Source: CALRBF01 sp964646465
Lineage (GTDB): Bacteria; Patescibacteriota; Minisyncoccia; SW-4-49-11
DNA length: 22,762 nt
Assembly (NCBI GenBank): GCA_964646465.1
Contig: CAZYEN010000028.1
Location: 1 to 22,762, forward strand
Direction of reading: 5' to 3'
Every line of letters begins with the position of its first letter. The first letter of the stretch is position 1. A program made the translations under genes and the position numbers. The notes below the pieces were generated by a model that was not told where the DNA came from, ran no database searches, and saw only the letters and a program-made list of their open reading frames with translations. Below are positions 1 through 7,666 of the stretch, piece by piece.

Positions 1-329
1 CCGGATGTACGGTACAGGCAGAAGGTATGCGAGATTCTATGAATGATTTAGAAGCTAAGGGAATTGTAGTCTTGGGAGTGAGTGTAGATGATGTAAAGTC
101 TCATAAGAAATTTGTCGAGAAACATAATCTCAATTTTCCACTATTAGCAGATACCGAGAAAACTGTAGTCCAGGCTTATGGAGTATGGAAAGAAAAGTCT
201 ATGTTCGGTAAAAAATATATGGGTATACAAAGAGATACTTTCTTAATCGATGAAGAGGGTAAGCTAATACAACACTTCGAGAAAGTTAACCCACTTAAGC
301 ATGCTGGCCAAATTCTAGCTTTAGTTTAA
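1..329 (+). CDS. bcp: Bcp-type peroxiredoxin, 3' part (start lies outside the window)
   Basis: Thiol peroxidase of the AhpC/TSA superfamily that reduces hydroperoxides in the cytoplasm. The reading frame is open from the left edge and begins (P)GCTVQAEGMRD, which matches the peroxidatic-cysteine motif of E. coli Bcp (PGCTVQACGLRD). The following LGVSVDD, FPLLAD, YGVW, GKKYMGIQRDTFLID also follow Bcp order. The ATG at 27 is internal, not the start, because it lies downstream of the catalytic Cys (codon 6-8). The cysteine that E. coli Bcp carries five residues after the peroxidatic one is Glu here, so recycling must use a 1-Cys mechanism or another cysteine in the missing N-terminus. It lies 11 nt before hisS, probably in the same transcript. 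Confidence 0.93.
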   Translation, partial: GCTVQAEGMRDSMNDLEAKGIVVLGVSVDDVKSHKKFVEKHNLNFPLLADTEKTVVQAYGVWKEKSMFGKKYMGIQRDTFLIDEEGKLIQHFEKVNPLKHAGQILALV

Positions 330-340
330 TATTTATAAAT

Positions 341-1651
341 ATGGCGAAACACCAGTTACCTTCTGGTTTTATAGAATATAGTCTTGATGAACAGGTTAAA
401 TTTGATTATATCCTGAAAACTATTCAAGAGGAGTATGAACATTCAGGTTTTACACCTTTAGAGACAGCTTCTATACAGTATTCTGAAGTTTTATTAGCCA
501 AAGCTGGTGGGGAGATGGATAAAGAAATTTATCGTTTCCAAAAGGGAAGTCGAGATTTAAGCTTAAGATTTGACCTTACAGTCCCGATGGCAAGATATAT
601 CGCCGAGCATCATCGAGATATACCGATGCCAGCTAAAATATATCAAATAGGGAAGTCTTGGCGAGCTGAAAAACCTCAAAAGGGGAGATATCGCGAGCTT
701 TATCAGGCAGATATAGATATTTTGGGTAATAATAGTCGGCTAGCCGAGGCGGAGATGTTATCTATAATACAGAATATTTTTGCTATTTTAGATTTACCAC
801 AAATTACCTTTAGAATTAGTAATCGCAAAATTTTAGCAGGGTTATTGGAGGAATATCAGGTTAAAGATAAATCAGCCGTGCTTCGGCATTTAGATAAAAT
901 TTCTAAACTTCCCTATGAAGAGTGGTCAAGAACATTAAGAGAAATTGTATTAAATCATGAACAAACAGTAGCCATACTTTCAATTTTACCAGCATCACCA
1001 GTCATAAATAGGGGAGGAACTAATCAAGATGTGATTAATAGACTAAAAGAAAATCAGTGTAATAAATCAGGATCTCTTTTTGCAGAAGGAGTACAAGAAC
1101 TTGAAGAGTTAATAAAATACCTAGACTTATTCCAAATTAATAGCTATAGAATAGATTTATCTATTGTGAGGGGGCAAGATTATTATACTGGGACTGTGTT
1201 TGAGAGTAATTTAGAGGGTCTTGAAAGTTTTGGTAGTGTTTGCTCTGGGGGTAGATATGATAATCTTGTTGGGAATTATATCGACACTCAAATTACCGGT
1301 TTTGGGGCTTCTATTGGAGTTAGTAGATTATTTGGAATCTTACGAGAAGAAGATTGGTTCCAGGAGATGAATTATACAGAAGATAAAAGAGGAGTATTTA
1401 TATTGAGTGAGGAGAATTTGTCTGAGAATATGCAAGCTATACTAGAGCTAAGAGATGAATATGGTATAGCTTTTGATCTATATCCCGAAATAGTGAGTTT
1501 CAAAAAGGCCCTCCAATATGCTAATCGTAAACATTATATCGAAGCAATTTTCTTTGGCTCTGATGAAGCGAAATTAGGAGAAGTTTTAGTTAAGAATATG
1601 GAGTCGGGAGAGCAGAGAATTGAGTTGCTTGAGGATTTGGGGGAGAGGTAA
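341..1651 (+). CDS. hisS: Histidyl-tRNA synthetase
   Basis: Class II aminoacyl-tRNA synthetase that charges tRNA-His in the cytoplasm. The 436-residue length is normal for bacterial HisRS. Seen in order: FDLTVPMARY (about 77-86), motif 2 with KSWRAEKPQKGRYREL (105-120), the histidine-binding signature IVRGQDYYTGTVFE (275-288), CSGGRYDNLVG (301-311), motif 3 GFGASIGVSRL (320-330), and a C-terminal anticodon-binding domain (about 345-436). The HisRS signature plus the anticodon domain favour HisS over the regulatory paralogue HisZ. The ATG at 341 has an A/T leader (tttataaat) and no Shine-Dalgarno sequence. It follows the peroxiredoxin by 11 nt and converges on the membrane-protein gene at 1673; I see no clear terminator between them. 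Confidence 0.95.
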   Translation: MAKHQLPSGFIEYSLDEQVKFDYILKTIQEEYEHSGFTPLETASIQYSEVLLAKAGGEMDKEIYRFQKGSRDLSLRFDLTVPMARYIAEHHRDIPMPAKIYQIGKSWRAEKPQKGRYRELYQADIDILGNNSRLAEAEMLSIIQNIFAILDLPQITFRISNRKILAGLLEEYQVKDKSAVLRHLDKISKLPYEEWSRTLREIVLNHEQTVAILSILPASPVINRGGTNQDVINRLKENQCNKSGSLFAEGVQELEELIKYLDLFQINSYRIDLSIVRGQDYYTGTVFESNLEGLESFGSVCSGGRYDNLVGNYIDTQITGFGASIGVSRLFGILREEDWFQEMNYTEDKRGVFILSEENLSENMQAILELRDEYGIAFDLYPEIVSFKKALQYANRKHYIEAIFFGSDEAKLGEVLVKNMESGEQRIELLEDLGER

Positions 1652-1672
1652 GTTAGGTATACAATTAAATTT

Positions 1673-2155
1673 CTATTTAGAAGCTTTCTTAAAACTCCTA
1701 TAATAGGTGTATATAATAAATGTAATAAATATTAAAACATATATCCAAGTATATATTTCAAGAAAATAAACTCCCAAAAAATCAAGTGGTAATGAAGCAG
1801 CCTCCTTGCCTTTGTTACAATATTCCCAACCATTAGTACCGAGTAGTCTCTCATAAAATCTATAAGATCCTTCTCCATCTCCACAACCTCCAAGATTAGC
1901 AAGTAGTGCAATAAATTGAACTATCAATAATATTGTTAAAGATATTAACGATATTTTTAGGTTTATATGTTTTTTCTTTATAGATATAGCGATATTTATA
2001 AGCAATACTAAAGCTAAAATTATACTATATATAGATCCAAGGTATATTAATATAATTAATTGACTCCATCCACCAGAAGTAAACATAAATAAAACAAGAG
2101 AAATAAAACAATATATTAATAATATTCCCCAAAAAGCTTGTTTATTTAATTCCAT
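1673..2155 (-). CDS. Small multi-spanning membrane protein, function unknown
   Basis: Unrecognised 160-residue protein. Hydrophobic stretches at about 8-26, 33-58, 67-88 and 126-151 suggest four membrane helices. The loop between helices 3 and 4 holds two cysteines (C91 in LGGCGDGEG and C113 in WEYCNKG), which could form a disulfide if the loop is outside the cell. The C-terminus is basic (YYRSFKKASK), suggesting a cytoplasmic end by the positive-inside rule. Its own extended -10 promoter lies just upstream on the minus strand, back to back with the promoter of the exonuclease III gene. AACTAT occurs 6 nt before the start and there is no Shine-Dalgarno sequence. It is a real gene by length, start context and promoter, but no function can be given. 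Confidence 0.75.
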   Translation of the reverse strand: MELNKQAFWGILLIYCFISLVLFMFTSGGWSQLIILIYLGSIYSIILALVLLINIAISIKKKHINLKISLISLTILLIVQFIALLANLGGCGDGEGSYRFYERLLGTNGWEYCNKGKEAASLPLDFLGVYFLEIYTWIYVLIFITFIIYTYYRSFKKASK

Positions 2156-2180
2156 ATTTTTATAGTTAGTATATAGAATA

Positions 2181-2189
2181 ATTATACCA
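2181..2189 (-). promoter_or_regulatory. Extended -10 promoter for the 1673-2155 gene
   Basis: The minus strand reads TGGTATAAT here (-10 TATAAT at 2186-2181 with TG one base upstream). It lies 26 nt before the ATG, giving a leader of roughly 20 nt. Confidence 0.6.
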
Positions 2190-2223
2190 TAAATCCCCTC
2201 CCATTCAAAATATCTAATTTATA

Positions 2224-2232
2224 TGATATAAT
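2224..2232 (+). promoter_or_regulatory. Extended -10 promoter for the xth operon
   Basis: TGATATAAT: TG one base before TATAAT (2227-2232). The exonuclease III ATG is at 2257, so the leader would be about 18 nt. No convincing -35 hexamer is seen, as usual for extended -10 promoters. Confidence 0.6.
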
Positions 2233-2256
2233 AGTACCAATAGGTCATAAAATTAT

Positions 2257-3030
2257 ATGAAATTAATATCGTGGAATGTAAATGGGTTACGGGCATTGCA
2301 AAGAAAGGAATTATTCCAGCCCTTTTTGGAAAAATATCAGCCAGATATATTTTGTTTGCAGGAGACGAAGTCGCATATTGAACAATTATCTAAGGATATT
2401 GTAGAAATCCCTGGATATACCTCATACTTTGAATCAGGTATCCGTAAAGGTTATAGCGGGGTGGCGATTTATTCTAAGACTCAGCCTACATCCATCCAAA
2501 CTGGCTTTCAGATTGACGATATCTATGATAGAGAGGGTAGAATTCAGATTGCCGATTATGATAAATTTATCTTAATCAATATATATTTCCCAAATGGTGG
2601 CTCAGGGGAGGAGAGGTTGAATTATAAACTCAAATTCTATGAGGCATTATTACAGTATCTTGAAAATATAGACTATACTCATAAAAATATTATTATCACT
2701 GGAGATGTTAACACCGCCCACACTGAAATTGACCTTGCTCGCCCAAAAGAAAACCAAAAAGTGTCAGGATTCCTGCCAGAAGAGCGAGCTTGGATAGATA
2801 AATTAACTCAACAATATGGCTTTACAGATACTTTGAGGATATTTACTCAAGAAGGGGAATTATATACTTGGTGGGATATGAAGACTAGAGCTAGAGACAG
2901 GAATGTAGGTTGGAGAATAGATTATTTTTTTGTTAGTCAATCACTGAAAGACAAGGTTAAAAACGCTTATATCTTAACAGAGGTATATGGTTCAGACCAT
3001 TGTCCCGTAGTATTAGAATTAGAGATATAG
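2257..3030 (+). CDS. xth: Exodeoxyribonuclease III / AP endonuclease
   Basis: Mg-dependent apurinic/apyrimidinic endonuclease and 3'-5' exonuclease of base-excision repair, in the cytoplasm. The 257-residue length fits the family. Motifs in order: WNVNGLRA (6-13), LQETK with metal-binding E36, the YFPNGG segment (110-115), GDVNTAHTEIDLARPKEN (149-166) with catalytic D150 and N152, GFLPEERAWID (171-181), TWWD (204-207), WRIDYFF with D222, and SDHCPVVLEL with the D247/H248 pair. All catalytic residues are present. The start at 2257 fits the family N-terminus exactly (MKLISWNVNG). It is first in a run with gpmA (2 nt downstream), fba and the nuclease. Confidence 0.96.
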   Translation: MKLISWNVNGLRALQRKELFQPFLEKYQPDIFCLQETKSHIEQLSKDIVEIPGYTSYFESGIRKGYSGVAIYSKTQPTSIQTGFQIDDIYDREGRIQIADYDKFILINIYFPNGGSGEERLNYKLKFYEALLQYLENIDYTHKNIIITGDVNTAHTEIDLARPKENQKVSGFLPEERAWIDKLTQQYGFTDTLRIFTQEGELYTWWDMKTRARDRNVGWRIDYFFVSQSLKDKVKNAYILTEVYGSDHCPVVLELEI

Positions 3031-3032
3031 TG

Positions 3033-3719
3033 ATGAAGAAAATTGTATTGGTAAGACATGGAGAAAGTTTATGGAATAAACAAAATTTATTTTCAGGTTG
3101 GACAGATGTGGGGCTAACCTCTAAAGGAATAGAGGATGCCCGTCTTATGGGACATAGATTAAAAAGTAAAAATATTCAATTTGCTAGAGCCTATTCTTCA
3201 GTCTTAAAAAGATCAGCTATAACTTTAGATATAATTTTAGAGGAAATAGGACAACAAAATATCCCTACTATAAGAGATTGGAGACTTAATGAAAGACATT
3301 ATGGGAAACTACAAGGTAAGTCAAAAATAGATATTCTTGATGAATTGTCTTGGGAACAATTACATAGTTATCGTAGAGGGTATTATACTAGGCCAGCGGC
3401 TTTGGAAATTGATGATCCACGAAATGCATTTTTTGATCCTAAATATTCCTCAATCCCAAAAGAGTTATTACCAAGAACCGAGAGTCTGGACGATGCTTAT
3501 AAAAGAATTATTCCATACCTAGAGGAGCATATTATGAGCTGTCTAAGTGAGAATGAAAACATTATACTTTCATTGCATGGTAATACACTAAGAACTATAT
3601 TAAAATACTTTGACAAATTAAGTGATAGTGAGATAGAAGGAGTAGAATTTGCTATTGGAGATATTTTGGTTTATAATTTAGATAATGATAATAATGTCAT
3701 ATCCAAAGAACATATATAA
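3033..3719 (+). CDS. gpmA: 2,3-bisphosphoglycerate-dependent phosphoglycerate mutase
   Basis: Glycolytic enzyme interconverting 3- and 2-phosphoglycerate through a phosphohistidine. The family N-terminus is MKKIVLVRHGESLWN, so I place the start at 3033, two bases after the xth stop, not at the in-frame ATG at 3000, which lies inside xth. Seen: RHGES with catalytic H9 (8-12), NLFSGWTDVGLT (18-29), SSVLKRSAITL with R60, RLNERHYGKLQG with E87 (84-95), and SLHGNTLR with H182 (180-187). The 228-residue length fits the dimeric bacterial enzyme. No ribosome-binding site is seen; translation is probably coupled to xth. The next gene is an aldolase, making a small glycolytic pair. Confidence 0.95.
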   Translation: MKKIVLVRHGESLWNKQNLFSGWTDVGLTSKGIEDARLMGHRLKSKNIQFARAYSSVLKRSAITLDIILEEIGQQNIPTIRDWRLNERHYGKLQGKSKIDILDELSWEQLHSYRRGYYTRPAALEIDDPRNAFFDPKYSSIPKELLPRTESLDDAYKRIIPYLEEHIMSCLSENENIILSLHGNTLRTILKYFDKLSDSEIEGVEFAIGDILVYNLDNDNNVISKEHI

Positions 3720-3731
3720 AATTATACAACT

Positions 3732-4676
3732 ATGCCTTCCACAAAACCTCAACACAAAGAAAGAGTAGAAGAAATTTTATCCTGGTATAAATATACTAAT
3801 ACTAATGAACAACAAGAAAATCTATTAAAACTACTTAATTACGGTCGAATTGGTGGTACTGGTAAGTTAATGATTTTACCAATAGACCAGATTTTAGAAC
3901 ATGGTCCGGGTAGAGCTTTTGAGCCAAATCCAGTGATGTATGACCCCTTAGAGCAAGCCCAGTTTGCTGTAGATGGAGGATTCAATGGTTTTGCCGCCCC
4001 GTTAGGGTCTTTAGAGAGAGGACATGAAGTTCTCGCTCGTCATAATGTGCCCACCATTCTCAAAGTCAACTCCCATACTCTGATGATACCAGACAGTGAA
4101 AATCCAAAACCATCCATCCACTCTTGGGTAGAGGATGCTGTTAGATTGGGTTGTGTAGCAGTTGGCTTTACCCTGTATCCAGGCTCACTACATAGTAATG
4201 AAATGGAACAACAGGCAAGAGAGTTAATTGCTGATGCCCGTAAGGCTGGACTGATTACAATACTTTGGGTTTATCCTCGAGGAGAGGGGCTAATCAAGGG
4301 ACAAGAGAGAGCAGTAGATGTGATTGCCTATGGAGTGGCGTTGGGAGTGAGTTTAGGGGCTCAGATTATAAAAGTAAAATTACCAATAGATGGTTATGGT
4401 ATAGCTTCTAATAAAGAAATGGGTATTTATGATAAAGTTCCAACTGCAACTCTAACAGACAGAATCAAGCTAGTAATGAAAGCCGCCTATAATGGACACA
4501 GAATTGTAATTCATTCAGGTGGTGATTTTGCAAATGCCGAGACTTTAGAAGATGAGATGCAAGCTATTAGAGAAGGAGGAGCTACTGGAAGCATAATGGG
4601 ACGCAATGCCTTCCAAAGACCAAAAGTACAAGCCTTAGATTTGATAACAGATTTACAAGATATTCTAGTTGGATAA
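3732..4676 (+). CDS. fbaB: Class I fructose-bisphosphate aldolase (DhnA/FbaB type)
   Basis: Schiff-base aldolase that cleaves fructose 1,6-bisphosphate, in central glycolysis. It belongs to the archaeal-type DhnA/DeoC family, not the zinc-dependent class II family. Support: MILPIDQILEHGPG (47-60), the WVYPRGEG segment (179-186) whose Tyr181 is the likely acid/base residue, the IIKVKLP strand (212-218) carrying the Schiff-base lysine (K214 or K216), and the phosphate-binding C-terminal strands with VIHSGGD and GGATGSIMGRN. The 314-residue length fits. The ATG is preceded by ACAACT and no Shine-Dalgarno sequence. It lies 12 nt after gpmA and its stop abuts the nuclease start. Confidence 0.93.
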   Translation: MPSTKPQHKERVEEILSWYKYTNTNEQQENLLKLLNYGRIGGTGKLMILPIDQILEHGPGRAFEPNPVMYDPLEQAQFAVDGGFNGFAAPLGSLERGHEVLARHNVPTILKVNSHTLMIPDSENPKPSIHSWVEDAVRLGCVAVGFTLYPGSLHSNEMEQQARELIADARKAGLITILWVYPRGEGLIKGQERAVDVIAYGVALGVSLGAQIIKVKLPIDGYGIASNKEMGIYDKVPTATLTDRIKLVMKAAYNGHRIVIHSGGDFANAETLEDEMQAIREGGATGSIMGRNAFQRPKVQALDLITDLQDILVG

Positions 4677-6269
4677 ATGAAATATAAATACATTTTAGGT
4701 ATACTAATCTTATTGTTCTTGCCAAACAATATAATGGCAAGACAAATTTTAATGTATCCTAATGGTTCCTTAGTTAAATCAGTCAATGATCCAAAAGTAT
4801 ATTATATACAAAATAATACGAAGAGACCTATTGAGTCGCCTAAAATATTTTCATCCCAATTTCGTTGGCAAGATATAGTCATAGCCTCCCCGATAGAAGT
4901 AGATGGAATCTCAACAGGAATAGCAGTGACATTTAGAGATGGGGCATTAATATCTAATAGAGGAGTTATTTATATTATATCTGATGGACAGAGAAGACCA
5001 ATAGCCTCCTTTGATGCTTTTATTCAAAAAGGATATAAACTTAACAATGTTATAGCTGTAACCGATAAAGAATTATCAGTTCATCCACAAGGGTCTATTT
5101 TAACAACTGAAGATATACATCCTAACGGTAGCTTGTTAGTTAATCCAGAAGGCAAGGTTTTTATAATAAAAAATGGAAAAAGAAAATGGATTCCTACTCC
5201 AACAATATTTTCATCCAAATATCGCTGGGAGGAACTAATACCAACCACAGAAGAATATTTAAATAATTACCCAGAAGATAGCAATGAATATTATGCAGAA
5301 GGTACATTAATTTCCGACTCAATCGGGAAGGTATATGTTATGAATAACTCTTTGAAGCAACATATATCATCTCCTGCTGTTTTTGAAAGCTATGGCTTTA
5401 GATGGGAGTCAATCAGAAGAGCTACAGATTATGAATTATCTATTATACCGGATAGTTCACCATTGAAAGATATAAAATACCAGCGTGATAGAGTCTTAAT
5501 TTCGCCTAATGGAAGCCCAGCAGTATATGTGGTGGATAAGACAGGAGTACTAAGATATATACCTAGCCCTTTTATATTTAATAAATTACAATATATATGG
5601 GATCAGATTATAAAATTACCATCAACTATTTTCAGTCAATACCAAATTGGAGCTAATAAATTATTACAAGATGGATCAGTGGTATCGTATAATGGAGTTG
5701 TTTATTTGATAGCAAATGATTATAAAAGAGCTATTGGTAGCCCTAGTATATTTTTAGAATTGGGCTATAAATGGTCTTCAATCATTCCCTTATGGGCGAG
5801 TGAGTTTAATCAATATACTACAGGCACTGTTATAACAGATGTGTCAAATGATAATTATAATGTAATTACTTTAAATGACGGAGATGATATAATAGTTAAT
5901 ATAAACGGTAGAATAGAATACGTAAGATTATTAGGAGTAGATACTCCAGAACTAGATAGTTTAATTAGTACAAATTATTGCTATGGAGTAGAGGCATATC
6001 AGGCATTAAAGAGTTTAATTGCAAGTAACAGAATAAAATTAGTAAGAGACCCTACAAAAGAAGATAGAGATGATTATGGTAGGCTATTAAGATATGTATA
6101 TTTAGAAGATGGCAGATATATCCAAGAATATTTAATCAAAGAAGGATATGCTAAAGAGTATACTCATAAAGGAGCTTTTTATCAAAATCAGGCTAATCAC
6201 AAGGCTTTAGAACAGGAAGCTAAAGATAATAAGAAAGGCTTGTGGGCTACAAGTTGTAATCAGAACTAA
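4677..6269 (+). CDS. Exported thermonuclease (SNase fold) with six N-terminal surface repeats
   Basis: A 530-residue exported protein with two parts. Residues 1-21 form a signal peptide (hydrophobic ILGILILLFLPNN, then MAR). Residues 29-375 hold six repeats beginning near 29, 88, 149, 208, 272 and 332, spaced 59-64 residues, each of the pattern G-S/T-L-I...VYxI-x-N-x-KRxI-x-SPxIFxS...RWxxI. I recall similar repeats in surface proteins of uncultured bacteria, but their ligand is unknown to me. Residues 391-526 are a staphylococcal-nuclease domain: VRLLGVDTPE (416-425) aligns with the S. aureus site (R417=R35, D422=D40, T423=T41, E425=E43), DGDD gives D403 for D21, and YGRLLRYVY supplies R469 for R87. 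All catalytic residues are present, so it should cut DNA/RNA outside the cell, plausibly to scavenge nucleotides. It starts directly at the aldolase stop, so translation is probably coupled. Confidence 0.9.
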   Translation: MKYKYILGILILLFLPNNIMARQILMYPNGSLVKSVNDPKVYYIQNNTKRPIESPKIFSSQFRWQDIVIASPIEVDGISTGIAVTFRDGALISNRGVIYIISDGQRRPIASFDAFIQKGYKLNNVIAVTDKELSVHPQGSILTTEDIHPNGSLLVNPEGKVFIIKNGKRKWIPTPTIFSSKYRWEELIPTTEEYLNNYPEDSNEYYAEGTLISDSIGKVYVMNNSLKQHISSPAVFESYGFRWESIRRATDYELSIIPDSSPLKDIKYQRDRVLISPNGSPAVYVVDKTGVLRYIPSPFIFNKLQYIWDQIIKLPSTIFSQYQIGANKLLQDGSVVSYNGVVYLIANDYKRAIGSPSIFLELGYKWSSIIPLWASEFNQYTTGTVITDVSNDNYNVITLNDGDDIIVNINGRIEYVRLLGVDTPELDSLISTNYCYGVEAYQALKSLIASNRIKLVRDPTKEDRDDYGRLLRYVYLEDGRYIQEYLIKEGYAKEYTHKGAFYQNQANHKALEQEAKDNKKGLWATSCNQN

Positions 6270-6308
6270 ATTGTGGATAACCATCATATATACAAGTATA
6301 TAAAAATA

Positions 6309-6317
6309 TGATATAAT
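6309..6317 (+). promoter_or_regulatory. Extended -10 promoter for the RRM-protein gene
   Basis: TGATATAAT with TATAAT at 6312-6317. It predicts a transcript start near 6324 and a leader of about 75 nt before the ATG at 6400. Confidence 0.6.
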
Positions 6318-6323
6318 TAATTT

Positions 6324-6399
6324 AATCCTTGGCTTAGGCAGGTCGACAGGAGGGTAACCGTTAGTAAGAAAGAGCAATCTTTCTTCAAAATAGTAAATT
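6324..6399 (+). promoter_or_regulatory. Structured 5' leader of the RRM gene with a distal Shine-Dalgarno sequence
   Basis: The leader holds AGGAGGGT (6348-6355), a near-perfect anti-SD complement but 44 nt from the start codon. It also holds a perfect 8-bp hairpin, AAGAAAGA (6366-6373) and TCTTTCTT (6378-6385), closed by a GCAA (GNRA) tetraloop. The hairpin sits between the SD-like site and the ATG. Translational control, for example by temperature or by the RRM protein itself, is an inference. Confidence 0.5.
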
Positions 6400-6651
6400 A
6401 TGAACAAGAATTTATTTGTACGAAATATTTCGTACAAAGCAACAAATCAGGACTTACAATCTCTTTTTGAGACTGTTGGTAATGTAGTTTCAGCAAAAAT
6501 CATCTTTGACAAAGAGCAAAACCGTAGCAAAGGTTATGGATTTGTAGAATTTGCCACTGAAGAAGAAGCTGATAGAGCAATTCAACAGTTAGATGGAGCT
6601 TCTCTTCTAGAAAGAGAAATCTCTATTCAACCTGCTAAGCCTCGAGAATAA
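6400..6651 (+). CDS. Single-RRM RNA-binding protein
   Basis: An 83-residue protein made almost wholly of one RNA-recognition motif. RNP2 is LFVRNI (5-10) and RNP1 is KGYGFVEF (44-51), both with the aromatic residues that stack on RNA bases; the helix ATEEEADRAIQQLDG follows. It resembles the short bacterial/cyanobacterial Rbp proteins linked to cold response and RNA chaperoning. The tail is short and basic (QPAKPRE) without a Gly-rich extension. It has its own promoter, a leader with a GNRA hairpin, and a terminator right after it, so it is transcribed alone. Autoregulation through the leader is plausible but unproven. Confidence 0.93.
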   Translation: MNKNLFVRNISYKATNQDLQSLFETVGNVVSAKIIFDKEQNRSKGYGFVEFATEEEADRAIQQLDGASLLEREISIQPAKPRE

Positions 6652-6663
6652 GTCCTCGATAAC

Positions 6664-6691
6664 AAAAAGCCCGGTTAATACCGGGTTTTTT
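6664..6691. terminator. Bidirectional intrinsic terminator (RRM gene / heliorhodopsin)
   Basis: CCCGG (6670-6674), loop TTAATA, CCGGG (6681-6685), then six T on the plus strand, with AAAAA on the other side giving a T-run on the minus strand. It lies between two convergent genes and can serve both. Confidence 0.85.
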
Positions 6692-6719
6692 GTTTACAGA
6701 ATATTTGTAAATAATATTT

Positions 6720-7550
6720 CTATGAAAATAGAGCAAGGACATTAGAAATAATAGTAGAGACTTCATTCTCAGTACCTCTCAAAGTACCTGACCAAACCTG
6801 CCATGCAAGCAGAGTTTTAGCAAATAGAGATAAGAATATATATATTTTCTCACCAAATACATAAGATTTCCAAGGTCCAATTTTCTTATACTGTAAGAAC
6901 ATATTAAGTGCAAAGACATTAAAGACAGCAAATAGAGAGAAAACAACAAAGTATACAAAACTAGGGATTTCTACTTCCGCTGAAGAAATAGCGCCTTGGA
7001 AATGTAAGAAAATAGCAATCCAAGGAATAATTCCAGCAATACATCCAAATATATATGGTAGCCAATTAATATCTTTACGATCTTGATTTATCTGCTCCAT
7101 TACTAGTCCAAATAAATTCATACTAGCATTAATTCCAAATAGTAAAAGTAGAGTAGAGAAGTCATAGATTCCTACCAAAAGTGCAATCAATACAATCATC
7201 ACAGATGAAGAAAGAGCATACTCATACCACCGAATAACATTTATATGTTTCTTTAAGTTTTTTATATACCAAGGATAAACATTTGGTAAAATAGTGATAA
7301 AGTGAGCAATAGCAGATAAGAGCAAGAACAAGGCTACCGCGGGACCTAAGTTAATATCAAAAAACTTTTCAGTCACAGGAGCAGCAGTACGAGTAGCAGA
7401 GTTAAAGTCTAAATAATTAGTAGTAATAGGAAATAAAGCCTCTTTTGATACATATAACATCAATCCAGCTTGAAAGAAGTGCAAAGCACCCATAATACCA
7501 TTGTACATTTTAAGACGGTCGAACCCATTGTGCATACGGAAACCAATCAT
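6720..7550 (-). CDS. Heliorhodopsin
   Basis: Seven-helix retinal protein of the heliorhodopsin family, inserted in the membrane in the opposite orientation to type-1 rhodopsins. The 276-residue length fits. Diagnostic features line up with heliorhodopsin 48C12: MHNGFDRLKMYNG at the N-terminus, H24 (H23 equivalent), H83 (H80), RWYEYALSSS with E110 as counterion (E107), the FVVFSLFAVFNVFALN segment of helix 6, and YVFGEKIYIFLSLFAKTLLAWQ in helix 7 with S241 and the retinal-binding lysine K245 (K241). All residues for a Schiff-base pigment are kept. Function in the family is debated: light sensing, or binding or regulating a partner, rather than ion pumping. No carotenoid or retinal synthesis gene lies in this window. 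It has its own sigma70-type promoter; the start at 7550 could also be Met6. Confidence 0.93.
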   Translation of the reverse strand: MIGFRMHNGFDRLKMYNGIMGALHFFQAGLMLYVSKEALFPITTNYLDFNSATRTAAPVTEKFFDINLGPAVALFLLLSAIAHFITILPNVYPWYIKNLKKHINVIRWYEYALSSSVMIVLIALLVGIYDFSTLLLLFGINASMNLFGLVMEQINQDRKDINWLPYIFGCIAGIIPWIAIFLHFQGAISSAEVEIPSFVYFVVFSLFAVFNVFALNMFLQYKKIGPWKSYVFGEKIYIFLSLFAKTLLAWQVWSGTLRGTENEVSTIISNVLALFS

Positions 7551-7579
7551 ATGTTTAATATTTATTTAATAATATATAT

Positions 7580-7608
7580 ATTATGTACCATAAGGTAAAG
7601 AATGTCAA
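7580..7608 (-). promoter_or_regulatory. Sigma70-type promoter of the heliorhodopsin gene
   Basis: On the minus strand TTGACA (7608-7603), a 17-bp spacer, then CATAAT (7585-7580), about 30 nt before the ATG. A consensus -35 with ideal spacing suggests appreciable constitutive expression. Confidence 0.75.
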
Positions 7609-7666
7609 TATTTTTTAAATATAAATTTTGACATTTTATAGGTGGTATTTTTGTCCTCCCTTTTAT

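Noticed and set aside
341..1651. HisZ instead of HisS
   Set aside because: The full set of HisRS motifs and a C-terminal anticodon-binding domain are present, and no histidine-biosynthesis genes are nearby.
3000..3032. Earlier start for gpmA
   Set aside because: It would overlap the end of xth, and the family N-terminus begins exactly at MKKIVLVRHGES (3033).
4511..4786. Minus-strand open frame across the aldolase/nuclease junction
   Set aside because: It is antisense to two well-supported genes and shows no recognisable protein features.
6207..6437. Minus-strand open frame between the nuclease and the RRM gene
   Set aside because: It overlaps both real genes and the RRM leader, and has no family resemblance or start context.
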